Source: Paulownia fortunei
Lineage: Eukaryota; Streptophyta; Magnoliopsida; Lamiales; Paulowniaceae
Reading direction: 5' to 3'
DNA length: 64,000 nucleotides
NCBI GenBank assembly: GCA_019321725.1
Contig: CM033124.1
Coordinates: 4,836,001 to 4,900,000 of the forward strand
A program made the translations under genes and the position numbers. Under the pieces are notes generated by a model. The model was not told the origin of the DNA, made no database searches, and saw nothing but the letters and a program-made list of their open reading frames with translations. How positions within the stretch are numbered: the stretch's first letter is position 1; each line of letters starts with the position of its first letter. Below are positions 22,598 to 36,860 of the stretch, piece by piece.

Positions 22598-24590
22598 TAT
22601 AGTTGAGGTCCCTTACGAGTAATGAAACTTGATGTTTATAAAGATTGTGATTTTAGTGATATCAACAACACGGATAATGTTTTGAGGTGGATTTGCAGAA
22701 GTGATCCCTTTTGGATCATGTCAATATGTTACTTGTCTAGAGTGTTTTGAGGATCTTTAGTATTTTGTATTTAAGATTTATTGGTCGATACTGACTTATA
22801 GATACAACTTGTGCAGTTAAAAAATGAAAGAAATATCAAACCATATTGTTTGAGTATGAGACTGTGTACGTGATCTCGTGTTTTGAGGACGAAGCTTATT
22901 TTATTGGGAATAGAATTTTACACATACCCTCATTATTTGGTATGGGATTAAATTTATCAATTAATAAAAATAAAAGATAGATGTGGGTTGTACTATGTAA
23001 CGGATTATTATAATATTTTAGATGGTTATTGGAACCAATATATATAAGGAAATAGGCTGGCTTAAGGTAAATTGCGGAACAAATAGGGAATTTGTTCTTT
23101 TAAATGAAAAGTTTCACAAAAAAAGGAATGTGGTCACTTAAGGAAAATGCTGCACCAAAAAAAAGGGGGGGGGGGGGGCAAAAGAAGAATAAGTGAAAAA
23201 AAAGAATAGGATGTGGCTTCTGGATATTTGATAATTCATAAGGCTTATTTGGTGATGGATATACAGGTTTGTAATTGTTAAATTGATTGGTGGTATAAGT
23301 ATGTGTAAGTGTTGGACTATATTGAAAAAATTGGTCAGCCTTGTCAGATTTTGGGATGTTTTTGGGAGATTGCAGAAATTTTAATGATCAAGATTTTGGG
23401 TGTGACAAATAGGTGGTATAAGAGCTTAGGCTATGATTTTTGGGATTACGTTTGGTAGGACGTTAGAGCTATCTATTGATTTTGGATTTAACATGGATTG
23501 TGTGTTAATGAACTATAAATAATTATTTTGTGGTGACTTAAAGGTTTTTAGAGCAACATACGAGTAAATTTCGGTTGACAAATGAATTAATTTAGGTGAT
23601 TGAAATTGACAACAAGCTCAACGTTTTAAGGTGTAGACATTAATATATTGACTTTTGCAATAATATTGTTTTGCAGCTTTTCATAATAACATTTATGGGA
23701 TTCCATGTATATTTAGCTTTGCATCTGAAAATTAATTGTTTTCTTGTATGAAAAGTGAATTGTTATTAAAGTTTCGAGTATAGTTGAGGTTCCTTACGAG
23801 TAATTGAACTTGATGTTTATGAAGATTGTGATTTTGGTGATATCAACTGCACGGATAATGTTTTGAAGTGGATTTGCAGAAGTGATCCCTTTTGGATAAT
23901 GTCAATATGTTACTTGTTTAGAGTGTGTTGAGGATCTTTAGTATTTTGTATTTAAGATTTAATGGTCGATGCCGACCCATAGATACAACTTGTGCAATTA
24001 AAAAATGAAAGAAATATCAAACCATATTGTTTGAGTATGCAACTGTGTATGTGATCTCATGTTTTGAGGACGAAAGTTATTTTATTGGGGATAGAATTTT
24101 ACACAGGCTCATGATTTGGTATGGGATTAAATTTATCAAGCGTGAATTTAATAAAAATAAAAGATAGATGTGGGTTGTACTATGTAACGGACTATTATAA
24201 TATTTGAGATAGTTGGTTATTGGAACCAATATATGAGGAAATAGGCTGCCTTACGGCAAATTGCGGAACAAATAGGAAATTTGTTCTTTTAAATGAAAAG
24301 TTTCCCAAAAAAAGAAAAATGGTCACTTAAGGAAAATGGACATAAAAAAAAGGGTGGGGTGGCGGGTGGGGGGAAGAAGATTTTGGGTGTGACAAATAGG
24401 TGGTATAAGAGCTTAGGGTATGATTTTTGGGATTACGATTGGTAGGACGTTAGAGCTATGTATTGATTTTGGATTTAACATGGATGATGTGTTAATGAGC
24501 TATAAATAATTATTTTGTGGTGACTTGAAGGTTTTTTGAGCAAGGTACGAGTAAATTTTGGTTGACAAATAAATTAATTTGGGTTCGTGA

Positions 24591-25778
24591 AATTGACAAG
24601 AAGCTCAACGTTTTAAGGTGTAGACATTAATATATTGACTTTTGCAATAATATTGTTTTGCAGACTTTCATAATAACATTTATTGGATTCCTTGTATATT
24701 TAGCTTTGCATCTGAAAATTAATTGTTTTCGGGTATGAAAAGTGAATTGTTATTAAGGTTTTGAGTGTAGTTGAGGTTCCTTATGGGTAATGAAACTTGA
24801 TGTTTATAAAGATTGTGATTTTGGTGATATCAACAGCACGGATAATGTTTTGAAGTGGATTTGCCGAAGTGATACCTTTTAGATGATGTCAATATGTTAC
24901 TTGTTTAGAGTGTTTTGAGGATCTTTAGTATTTTTGTATTTAAGATTTAATGGTCGATGCCGACCCATAGATATAACTTGTGCAATTAAAAAACGAAAGA
25001 AAATATCAAACTATGTTGTTTGAGTATGCGACTGTGTACGTGATCTCGTGTTTTGAGGATGAAGTTTATTTTATTGGGGATAGAATTTGACACATAGCCT
25101 CATGATTTCATATGGGATTAAATTTATCAAGCGTGAATTTAATAAAAATAAAAGATAGATTTGGGTTGTACTTTGTAACGGACTATTATAATATTTGAGA
25201 TGGTTATTGGAACTAATATATATAATAGACTGGCTTAAGGCAAATTGCGCAACCAATAGGAAATTTGTTCTTTTAAATGAAAAGTTTCACAAAAAAGGAA
25301 TGTGGTCATTTAAGAAAAATGCTCCACCAAAAAAAGGGAAGGGGGGGGGGGAGAAGAAGAATAAGTGAAAAGAAAGAATAGGATGTGGCTTTTGGATATA
25401 TGATATTTTATAAGGTTTATTTGGATGATGGATATACAGGTTTGTAATTGTTAAAGTGATTGGTGGTATAAGTATGTGTAAGTGTTGCACTATACTGAAA
25501 AATATTTGTTAGCCTTGTCAGATTTTGTGATGTTTTTGGGAGATTGTAGAAATTATAATGGTCAAGATTTTGGGTGTGACAAATAGGTGGTATAAGAGCT
25601 TAGGCTATGATTTGTGGGATTACGATTGGTAGGATGTTAGAGCTATGTATTGATTTTAGATTTAAAATGGATATTAGCGTTAATGAGCTATAAATAATTA
25701 TTTTGTGGTGACTTGAAGGTTTTTAGAGCAACGCACGAGTAAATTTCGGTTGACAAATAAATTAATTTGGGTTATTGA
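24591..25778 (+). repeat. Array unit nearly identical to the following unit (25779-26970)
   Basis: This unit and the next differ at only scattered positions (for example GGGTATG versus GGTTATG near 24734/25919, and the G-run length at 25336/26526). Minus-strand shadow frames in the two copies translate to the same residues apart from one change in one pair. They must come from a recent tandem duplication, whereas neighbouring units differ much more. Confidence 0.85.
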
Positions 25779-28700
25779 AATTGACAAGAAGCTCAACGTT
25801 TTAAGGTGTAGACATTAATATATTGACTTTTGCAATAATATTGTTTTGCAGACTTTCATAATAACATTTATTGGATTCCTTGTATATTTAGCTTTGCATC
25901 TGAAAATTAATTGTTTTCGGTTATGAAAAGTGAATTGTTATTAAGGTTTTTAGTGTAGTTGAGGTTCCTTATGGGTAATGAAACTTGATGTTTATAAAGA
26001 TTGTGATTTTGGTGATATCAACAGCACGGATAATGTTTTGAAGTGGATTTGCCGAAGTGATACCTTTTAGATGATGTCAATATGTTACTTGTTTAGAGTG
26101 TTTTGAGGATCTTTAGTATTTTTGTATTTAAGATTTAATGGTCGATGCCGACCCATAGATATAACTTGTGCAATTAAAAAACGAAAGAAAATATCAAACT
26201 ATGTTGTTTGAGTATGCGACTGTGTACGTGATCTCGTGTTTTGAGGATGAAGTTTATTTTATTGGGGATAGAATTTGACACATAGCCTCATGATTTCATA
26301 TGGGATTAAATTTATCAAGCGTGAATTTAATAAAAATAGAAGATAGATTTGGGTTGTACTTTGTAACAGACTATTATAATATTTGAGATGGTTATTGGAA
26401 CTAATATATATAATAGACTGGCTTAAGGCAAATTGCGCAACCAATAGGAAATTTGTTCTTTTAAATGAAAAGTTTCACAAAAAAAGGAATGTGGTCATTT
26501 AAGAAAAATGCTCCACCAAAAAAAGGGAAGGGGGGGGGGGGGGAGAAGAAGAATAAGTGAAAAGAAAGAATAGGATGTGGCTTTTGGATATATGATATTT
26601 TATAAGGTTTATTTGGATGATGGATATACAGGTTTGTAATTGTTAAAGTGATTGGTGGTATAAGTATGTGTAAGTGTTGCACTATACTGAAAAATATTTG
26701 TTAGCCTTGTCAGATTTTGTGATGTTTTTGGGAGATTGTAGAAATTATAATGGTCAAGATTTTGGGTGTGACAAATAGGTGGTATAAGAGCTTAGGCTAT
26801 GATTTGTGGGATTACGATTGGTAGGATGTTAGAGCTATGTATTGATTTTAGATTTAAAATGGATATTAGCGTTAATGAGCTATAAATAATTATTTTGTGG
26901 TGATTTGAAGGTTTTTAGAGCAACGCACGAGTAAATTTCGGTTGACAAATAAATTAATTTGGGTTATTGAAATTGACAAGAAGCTCAACGTTTTAAGGTG
27001 TAGACATTAATATATTGACTTTTGCAATAATATTGTTTTGTAGACTTTCATAATAACATTTATGGGATTCCTTGTATATTTAGCTTTGCATCTGAAAATT
27101 AATTGTTTCGGGCATGAAAAGTGAATTGTTATTAAGGTTTTGAGTATAGTTGAGGTTCTTTACGAGTAATGAAATTTGATGTTTATAAAGTTTGTGATTT
27201 TTGTGATTTTGGTATAATGACCTCATGTTTTGAGGATGAAGCTTATTTTATTGCAGATAGAATTTTACATATAGACTCATTATTTGGTATAGGATTAAAT
27301 TTATCAAGCATGAGTTTAATCAAAATAAAAGATAGATGTGGGTTGTACTAAACGAATGAGTTAATTAACGGACTATTATATTTTTTGAGATAGTTAGTTA
27401 TTAGAACCAATGTATATAAGGAAATCTGCTAGCTTAAGGCAAATCGCCCAACAAATAGGAAATTTGTTGATTTAAATGAAAAGTTGCACAAAAAAATAAT
27501 GTGGTCACTTAAGGAAAATACAGGACCAAAAAAAAAGGGGGGGGGGGGTGAAGAATAAGTGAAAAGAAAGAGTAGGATGTGTCTTTTGGATATTTGTAAT
27601 TGTTAAATTTATTGGAGGTATAGGTGCTCTATACCAATGTGCAAGTGTTGGACTATACAGAGAATTATTTGTTAGGCTTGCCAGCTCTTGGGATGTTTCT
27701 GGGAGATTTTAGAGATTTTCATGGGCTAGAGTTTTGGGCGTGACAATTACGGTGGTATAAGTGTTTAGGCTATGATTTTTGGGATTAAGATTGGTAGTAT
27801 GTTAGAGCAACCTATTGATTTAGGAGTTATCATCGATAATGTATTAAGGAGCTAAATAATTATTTTGTGGTGACTCAAAAGTTTTTTAGACATGGTGTGG
27901 GTAAATTTCTATTGAGAAAAGAATTAATTTAGGTGATTGAAACTGACGAGAAGTTCAATGTCTTAAGGTGGAGACGTTAATATTTTGACTTTTACAATAA
28001 TATTGTTTTCTAGACTTTCTTATTAACATTTATGGGATTCCTTGTATATTTAGCTTTGCATCTGAAAATTAATTATTTTCGGGCATGAAAAGTGAATTAT
28101 TAATATAGTTTTGAGTTTAGTTGAAGCTCCTTACGAGTAATGAAACTTGATTTTTAAAAAGATTGTGCTTTTGGTAATATCAAAAGCATAGATAAATGTT
28201 GTTATGAAAGTATGAGTGTGTACGTGACGTCATATTTAGAGGACGAAGCTTATTTTATAGGGGATAGAATTTTACACATAGCCTCATTATTTGGTATAGG
28301 ATTAAATTTATCAAGCGTGAGTGAGTTTAATAAAAATAAAAGATAGATGTTAGTTGTGTTATGCGAATGAGTTAGTTAACGGACTAATATAATATATATA
28401 AGGAAATATGTTGGTTTAACGCAAATTGCGCAACAAGTTAAAAATTTGTTCATTTGAATGAAGAGTTGCACAGAAAAAAGGAATGTGGTTACTTAAGGAA
28501 AATGCAGCATAAAAAAAGGGAAAAAATGAAGAATAAGTGAAAACAAAGAATAGGATGTGTCTTTTCGATATTTGATAATTTATAAGGTTTATTTGGATGA
28601 TGGATATATAGGTTTGTAATTGTTAAATTGATTGATGGTATGGGTGCCGAATACCAATGTGTAAGTGTTGGACTATACAGAAAATTATTGGTTAGCCTTG

Positions 28701-31700
28701 TCGGCTTTTGGGATGTTTTCGGTAGATTGTAGAGATATTCATGGTCTAGAGATTTTAATGAGCTAAATAATTATTTTGTGGTGACTCAAAGGTTTTTAGA
28801 GCAAGGTACGAATAAATTTCGTTTGACAAAGGAATTAATTTAGGTGATTGAAATTGACAAAAAGCCCAACGTCTTAAGGTGTAGACATTAAGATTTTTAA
28901 CTTTTGCAATAATATTGTTTTCCAGACTTTCATAATAACATATATGGATGCCTTGTATATTTAGCTTTGCATTTGAAAATTAATTATTTTCGGGCATGAA
29001 AAATAAACTATTAATATGGTTTTGGGTTTAGTTGAGGTTCCTAAGAAAATGAAATATAAAGTTTCTAAAAGCTTGCGTTTATTGGATATATCAAAAGCAT
29101 GGAATAAAGTTTTGAAGTGGATTTGCAAAGTGATAACTTTCAGATCATTGTCAGTAAGTAACAAGAGGATTCTTACTATGTTGTGTTTAAGATCCAATGG
29201 TCGATACCCACCCATAGATACAACATGTGAAACTAAAGAATGAATGAAAAGATGAAACCTCATTATTTAAGTTTGAAAGTATGTGTACGTGACCTCAACT
29301 TTTGAGGAAGAAGCTTATTTTATTAGGGATTGAATTTAACTCTCGGCCCTATTATTCGGTATAGAATTAAATTTGTCAAGTAGGAATTTCCTCAAAATAA
29401 GTGATACATGGGGTTATATTATGCGAATATGCTAATTAGAGGGATTAATATAATATTTAAGAGAGTTGGATATTAGAACTGGTATATGTAAGGAAATCTG
29501 CTCACTCAAATGAAATCATACAACAAAAAGGATATTTGTTCATTTGAAGAAAATGCAGCGTAGAAAAAAGGAAATAGAAAAATGGGAAAAGTTAAAGAAT
29601 AAGATGTGTCTCTAAGATATTTGATAATTTATAAGGTTTAATTGGACGATGGGTTGTACGGGTTTTTATTTGTTAAATTGATTGGTGGTGTAGATTTTCT
29701 ATACTAATGGGTAAGTTGTGGCAATACAGAAAATTATTGGGTTACTGTTGCTGGCTTTTGTGATGTTTCCAAGAGTTTGCGGAGGTTGTCATGGTCTCAA
29801 GTTCTGGGCATGACAATTGTAATGGTGTATGAGCTTAAGCTATATTTTTTGGGATTACCGTTGGTAAGATGTTAGAGCCAACTATTGATTTAAGAGTTAA
29901 TTTCGATAATGGGTTAATGAGCTAAATAATTATCTTATGGTGTTTCAAAGATTTTTAGGGCATGGTTTGAGTAAAATTATATTGACAAAAGAATTGATTT
30001 AGGTCATTCAAATTGAATTGCTGGATGCTCCACTATTATGGTTTAGACATTATGATTTGGACTTTTGTGATATTGCTGGTTTTTAGACTTTCACGATCTC
30101 GCATGTTTGGGATTCCTGGTATATTTAGTTATGCATTAGGAAATTTATAATTTATGGGCCTAAAAAGTGCACTGTGAATCTAGTTTGAGTTTAGTTGAGG
30201 TTCCTTATGATTAATGAAACTTAAATTTTCCCAAAAGCACGCATCAAAGTTTTATTGAAAATATCAAAAGCGTACATCAAAGTTTTAAAGTGGATTTGCA
30301 AAATTATATATTTCATATCATTGTCAATAAGTGACATGTTTTTAGGATTCTTGGTATTTTTTATTCATGATTCAAAGGTCGATACCTATTCTTGGATATA
30401 ACTTGTGAAACTAAAGAACGATGAAAAGATCAAACAGCCAGTATTTGAGTATGGAAGTATGTGTATGTGACTTCAACTTTCAAGGATGAAGCTTATTGTA
30501 ACGGGGATAGAATTTAATACCCGACCCTAATATTTGGTATAAAATTAATTTTAACAAGTGGGAGTTTATTAAAAATAAGAGATAGATGTGGGCTATATTA
30601 TGAGAAAGAGTTAATTTGAAGGACTCATATAATATTTGAATGAGATGTTTATTTAAACTAGTAGATATAAGGAAATCAGTTCATTTAAAGGAAATTGTAC
30701 AGCCAAAAGGTTATGTGCTCTTTTAAAGGAAAAATTGCACAAAAAAAGGAATCTAATCACTAAAGAAAAATGCAACACAAACAAAAAAGTAAAAATTAAA
30801 TAAAAGGGAAAAGAAAAAGAAATAGGATGTGCCTTTAGGATATTTGATAACTTATATGTTTTACTTGTACAAAAGGATATGCGGGTTTGTAATTGTTAAA
30901 ATGATTCTCTATACTATTGTGTAAGTGTTGGACTGTACGAAAAATTATTTGGTTGGCCTTACTGGCTTATGGGATATTCTCGAGACCTTGGGGTGGTTGT
31001 CATGGTTTCAAATTCGGATCGTGACAATTATAGTGGTATACGAGCTTAGGCTATGTTTTTTGGAATTACCAATTGTAGGATGTTGAGCCTACTATTTATT
31101 TTAGATCACATCGATAGTGCGTTAATGCGCTAAATAATTATATTATGTTGACTCAAAAGGTTTTTAGAGCAAGGTTTGGGTGAAATTCTATTGACAAAAA
31201 AATTGATTTCGGTAATTGAGATTGAATTGTGGGAAGCTCAACATGTTAAAGCTAGACATTTAGCTTTTGAATTTTGCAGTAATATTAGTTCCCAAACATT
31301 TATGGGATTCCTGGTATATTTAGCTATGCATCTGGAAATTTATAGTTTTCGGGCCTGAAAAGTGCACTATTTAGTTTGGTGTTTAGTTAAGGTTCCTTAC
31401 AAGTGATGAAACATAAAGTTCCAAAAGGTTGTGTTTATTGGAAATATCAAAAGTATATATCAAAGTTTTGAAGTGGATTTGCAAAGTGATACCTTATGGA
31501 TCATTGTTAGTAAGTAATATGTTTTGAGGATTCTTAGTATTTTGTACTTAAGATTTAAAGGTCAATGCCCACCCATAAATATAACTTGAGAAACTAAATA
31601 ATGAATGAAAAGATCAAACCATATTATTTGAGTATGAAAGTATGTGTACGTGACCTCAAGTTTCGAGGACGAAGGTTATTTTATGTGGGATAGAATTTAA

Positions 31701-34700
31701 CACCCGTCCCCATTATTTGGTATAGATTTAATTTTAGCAAGTGAGAGTTTATTAAAACTAATAGATTGATGTGGGTTATACTATGGGAATGAGTTAATTA
31801 GAGGTACTAATATATTATTTGAGAATTATTTATTTACATGAGTATAAATGTATGAAATCTAGTCACTCATGGAAACTGCACAACCAGAAGGAAATTTGCT
31901 CATTTAAAGGCAAAGTTACACAATAAAAGGAATCAACTCACTTAAAGAAAATGCAACATAAACAAAGAAAAGGAAATACAGGGAAAAGAGAAACTATTGG
32001 ATGTAACTCTAGGATATTGATAGTTTGTAAGGTTTATTTGGGGATGTTCTTGAGAGTTTGCAGTAGTTGTCATGGTCTCGAGTTCAGGGCATGACAATTA
32101 TAATCGTATAAATTCTTAAGATTGATTTTTGGGTTTAGCGTTAGTAGGACGTTAGAGCCAACTATTGATTTAAATGTTAAGTTCGATAATGGGTTGATGA
32201 GCTAAATAGTTATCTTATGGTGATTCAAAGGTTTTCAGAGCAAGGTATGACAAAATTTTATTGACAAAAGAATTGATTTAGGTGATTGAAATTGAATTGG
32301 TGGAAACTCATCACCTTATGGTCATTAAGATTTAGACTTTTGCAATATTTTTGGTTTCCAGACTTTCACAATCACAATAATAGGAATTTCCTGGTATATT
32401 TAGCAATACATTAGGAAATTTGTTGTTTCCGAGCATGAAAAGTGCCCTATTAATCTGGTTTGAGTTTAGTTGAGGTTCCTTTCGAGTAATGAAACATAAA
32501 GTTTCCAAATTGTTGTGTTTGTTGAATATATCAATAGCATGGATCAAAGTTTTGAACTAAATTTATGAAGCGGGAGTTTACTAAAAATAATTGATAGATA
32601 TGGGTTATACTATGCAAATGAGTTAATTTGTTGGACTATTATATAATATTTGAGTTGGTTAACAATACCAATATATATATATGGAAATCAACTAACTTAA
32701 AGGAAATTGCACATCCCAAATGGAATTTTACTCATTTAAAGGAAAAGTTGCACGAAAAAGGAATCTGCTCACTTAAGGAAAATAGAACTAACAAACAAAA
32801 AGGAGAAAGAAAAAAAGTAAGAATAGGATGTGTCTCTATGTTATTTGATAATTTATAAAGTTTGTTTGGACAATGGAATATACGAATTTGTAATTGCTAA
32901 AATGATTGGTGGTATAAATGCCCTATACCAATGTTTATGTGTTTGTAAATATTGTGGTTGTTGTCATGGTATCTGGTTCTAGGCATGGCACTTATAATGG
33001 TATAAGAGCTTAAGCTATGATTTTTGGAATTATCTTTGGTAGGACATTAGAGCCAACTTTTGATTTAAGTGTTAATTTGGACGATGGCTTAATGAGCTAA
33101 ATAATTGTCTTACAGTGTTAAAAAGGTTTTGAGAGCAAAGTGTGGGTAAAATTCTACAAACAAATTGATTTGGATGATTAAAATTAAACTGTTGGAAGCT
33201 CAACATGTTAAGCACTAGACATTAAGATTTAGATTGTTGTAATATTATTGGTTTCCAGACTTTCACGATCGCATTTATGAGATTCAAGGTATATTTAACT
33301 ATGCATTAGGAAATTTAGTTTTTGCGGGCGTGAAAGTGCTCTGGTTTGACTTTAGTTGAGGTTCCTTATGAGTAATGAAACTTAAAGTTTCCAAAAAGTT
33401 GTGTTTATTAGAAATATCAAAAGCTTGGATCAAAGTTTTGAAGTGGATTTGCAAAGTGATGCCGCTTAGATCATTATCAATAAGTAACATGTTTTGAGGA
33501 TTCTTTGTATTTTGTACTTAAGATTTAAAGGTCGATACCCACCCTTAGATACAACTTATGAAACCAAAGAATGAATGAAAAGATTAAAACCATATTATTT
33601 GAGTATAAAAGTTTGTGTATGTGATGGCAAGTTTTGAGATGAATTTTATTTTATCACCGATGGAATTTAACTGCCGACCCCCTTATTTAAGGAAATCTGC
33701 TCACTTAAAGGAAATTGCACAACCAAAAGGATAATTGCTCATTTTAAGGAAAAATTGCAGACAAAAAGGAATCCCATCACTAAAGGAAAATGCAGCACAA
33801 AACAAAATGGAAAAAAAAAAAGAAAAAATAGAAATGGAAAGAATAGGATATCTCTAGGATATTTGATAATTTATATGGTTTACTTGGACAATGGGATATA
33901 CGAGTTTATAATTGTTAATTTGATTGGGCTATAGATGTTCTATACCATTGTGTAAATGTTATATCATACAAAAAATTATTAGGTTAGCCTTGACTGACTT
34001 TTGGGATGTTCTCGTGAGTTTGTGGTGATTGTTATGATTTCGGATCGTTACATGACAATTATGGTGGTATACGAACTTAGGTTATGATTGTTGGGTTTAC
34101 CTTTGGTAGGATGTTAGAGCCAACTTTTTTTAATAGTTAATATCAATAATGGGTTAATGAGCTATATAATTATTTTATGGCGACTCAAAGGTTTTTCTAG
34201 CAAGGTATGGGTTAAATTCTGTTGGCCAAAGTATTGATTTAGGTTATTGAAAATGAAATTGTTGGAAGCTCGACATGTTAAGTTCTTAGTCATTAAAATT
34301 TTAATTTTGCAATAATATTAGTTTCCAGACTTTGATGATCAAATTTATGAGATTCCTCTTATATTTAGCTATGCATAGGATTATAGATTCCTCATATTAA
34401 TTTGGTTTTGAGTCTAGTTGAGATTCCTTACGAGTAATGAAACTTTAAGTTTCAAAAAGGTTGTGTTTATTGGAAATATCAAAAGCGTGGATCAAAGTTT
34501 TGAAGTGGATTAGGAAAGTGATACCTTTCTGATCATTGTCCATAAATTACATGTTTTTAGGATAATTAGTATTTTTGTACTTCAGATTCAAAGATTGATC
34601 GCCACCCTTAGATACAACTTCTGAAACGAAAAGATGAATGAAATGATCAAACTACATTAAGTATGAAAGTATGTGTACGTAACCTCAATTTTCGAGATGA

Positions 34701-35049
34701 AACTTATGGAGATAAAATGTAATGCTGGCCCCATTATTTGGTATAATTAAATGGAACAAATGGGAGTCTAATAAAAATAAGAGATAGATGTGGGTTACAC
34801 TAGGTAAATTAGTTAATTAGAGGGATTAATATAATATTTGAAGAACTTGGTTATTAAAACCTGTATAGATAGAAAAATCTGCACGGTTAAAGGAAATCCC
34901 ACAACTAAAAGGAAATGTGCTCACTTGAAGAAAAAGTTGTACAAAAAAAGGGGAATTTGCTCACTTAAGGAAAATGCAGCACAAACAATGAAAAATTAAA
35001 AGTAGAAAGGAAAAAAGGAAAAGAGAAAGAATAGGATGTGTCTCTGTGA

Positions 35050-36850
35050 TATAAAATCAGATACCAAAGGAAGAATAGAAGAAAACCGGCTCATAAAAGA
35101 AAGGAGAAGAGGTGCAACCGAAAAGAAAATAGGGGGAGGCAAAGTAGATAAGAAAGCCTGCTGATATTCAAATTGCTATTATTCAAACTGGTATTATTGT
35201 ATTTTGCCCTCAAAGCCTTCATTGTTATTACTCCAGTTATTTGTTTATTTAATCATTGTCAAATATTTGGTATGGGGATTATTTTTATTTTAAAAAAAGT
35301 ATAATCCAATTGAACTATGAAAACTAAATAGTGTAGCAGCATATTACGAAAGGCATTATTGTATGAATAGGTATTGGTGTTTCTATTTAATTGGTTTTCC
35401 CACATTATTGTTGTTTGTCGGTGGAAGCAATTTGAATTAGTTGAATTGGTTTTCATTATTATAGTAATCTGTTGGTTAGTTAATGTTTCCATCATCATGT
35501 TTAAATTGGAGAAACGTTCGTATGTGGTGCCTAACTTACACGATGATTATACACCTTTATGTCAATTGAAGTTATATGAACTTTCTTATTTGTTATATAT
35601 GGGTAGGTGCTAACTTTGTAAAATTCTAAGTTGTATTTCATTTTAAAAAATATAAAAAACAAAAAAAAAAAAAACTAGAGGAGAATGTGACATAAATTGG
35701 ATAGATTTATAGAGTAGCAATGTGGTTTTGTTAATAGACTTTTAAATTACTTCATCATTTGGTTATTTGAGCATTCTATTAAGTGGAATTAATGAAAGAC
35801 CTTATAGATGCAGATAATGGGTCTTATAAGATTGCAATATAAATAATTGAGGTAAATGGTTTAGTAACTGATCATTTAGTATATTTTTTCAGATTTTGTT
35901 ACAAGGAATAAGACGAGTTCAGAAGATTCAAGTCTTCATAGGTGTTTGAATTAAAGTAAGTGACCCCTCACTTTTTCTAGTTATATAAATTCGTATATGT
36001 AATATTTTTGGCATGTGTGGTTTTTATAACATGGGCTAACAAGCTTATATATGTATTGAATTTTGGAAATGTGAAATAATTTGAGGTTCGTGAATCTTGA
36101 ATAAGAAAATGAAAAATGTATGGAAATGTGATTTCATGAACGTGATATAAATGTGGTTTGTGAATGTGGGTATTGTGGAGGTATTTTTAGAAACCATGTT
36201 GGGACCATATATTATTAACTATTCCAGAATAGATAAGGGACAATCTACAACCTAGACTACTTAGAGTTTGAAAGCTTGGTTAGGGACCCAGTGGTCAGTA
36301 CAAGGGGGTTATGCATGTGTTAGGACGGTACCAATAACTAGGAAATTAGGGTTTAACCTGTGTCTGGCCATGATTATCTAATATATTTGGCTTTACATGA
36401 TGAAATTTATGTTGACATTGGATGGTTCACAAAATTTTATATTTTTTTATTATTGTTAGCTTTTTATCAAATAATTAAAAAAAAAATTGGAGCTTACATG
36501 ATTATTAAATTATTTTTATTGACAAAATTTACTATTATTTTTCTTGTTTGATTCAACTAGTAGAGTGTTGGCTTATTTACTGGGACGTAGTGCTCATAAT
36601 TCCTCCAAGATTTTTTAGATATCGATACATAGTTTCTTGTGAAAAATCTTAGAGTACCAAGAATTCTGTGGAAGGAGCTTGAGTTAAATATTTTTATTAT
36701 TCTTGAGATGTTTGATAGGATGGATTTCTGTAATGAAAATTTATTATTTTTTTATGACTCAGTGGCTGGTTTTAGATATTATGTTTATGTTTTAGGAGAC
36801 TTACGTTTTAAGGTTTTATGTTTCATTTGTTTTAAATTTTGCCTGGTGGA
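35050..36850. repeat. 1.8-kb extra sequence inside one array unit (long-LTR form or insertion)
   Basis: Other units read GGATGTGTCTCTAGGATATTTGATAATTTATAAG without interruption. Here the sequence breaks after GTGTCTCTGTGATAT (~35048) and resumes at GGATATTTGATAAGTTATAAG (~36849). The interior has no coding frame I recognise, but has LTR-like features (a GTAAGTGACCCCTCAC stretch at 35957, and TATA-rich tracts). Part of it (36545-36850) recurs in the last unit at 37615-37920. That recurrence favours an ancestral longer LTR from which the other units are shortened, but a nested insertion is possible. Confidence 0.55.
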
Positions 36851-36860
36851 TATTTGATAA
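36545..36860 (+). repeat. Direct repeat, copy 1 of 2 (copy 2 at 37615-37930)
   Basis: Both copies share CTAGTAGAGT, CATTTACTG-like, TTTGATAGGAT, TTTCTATGACGCAGTGGCTG-like and GTTTTAGGAGA-like landmarks in order with perhaps 20-25 percent divergence. They lie in the last two units of the array. Confidence 0.75.
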
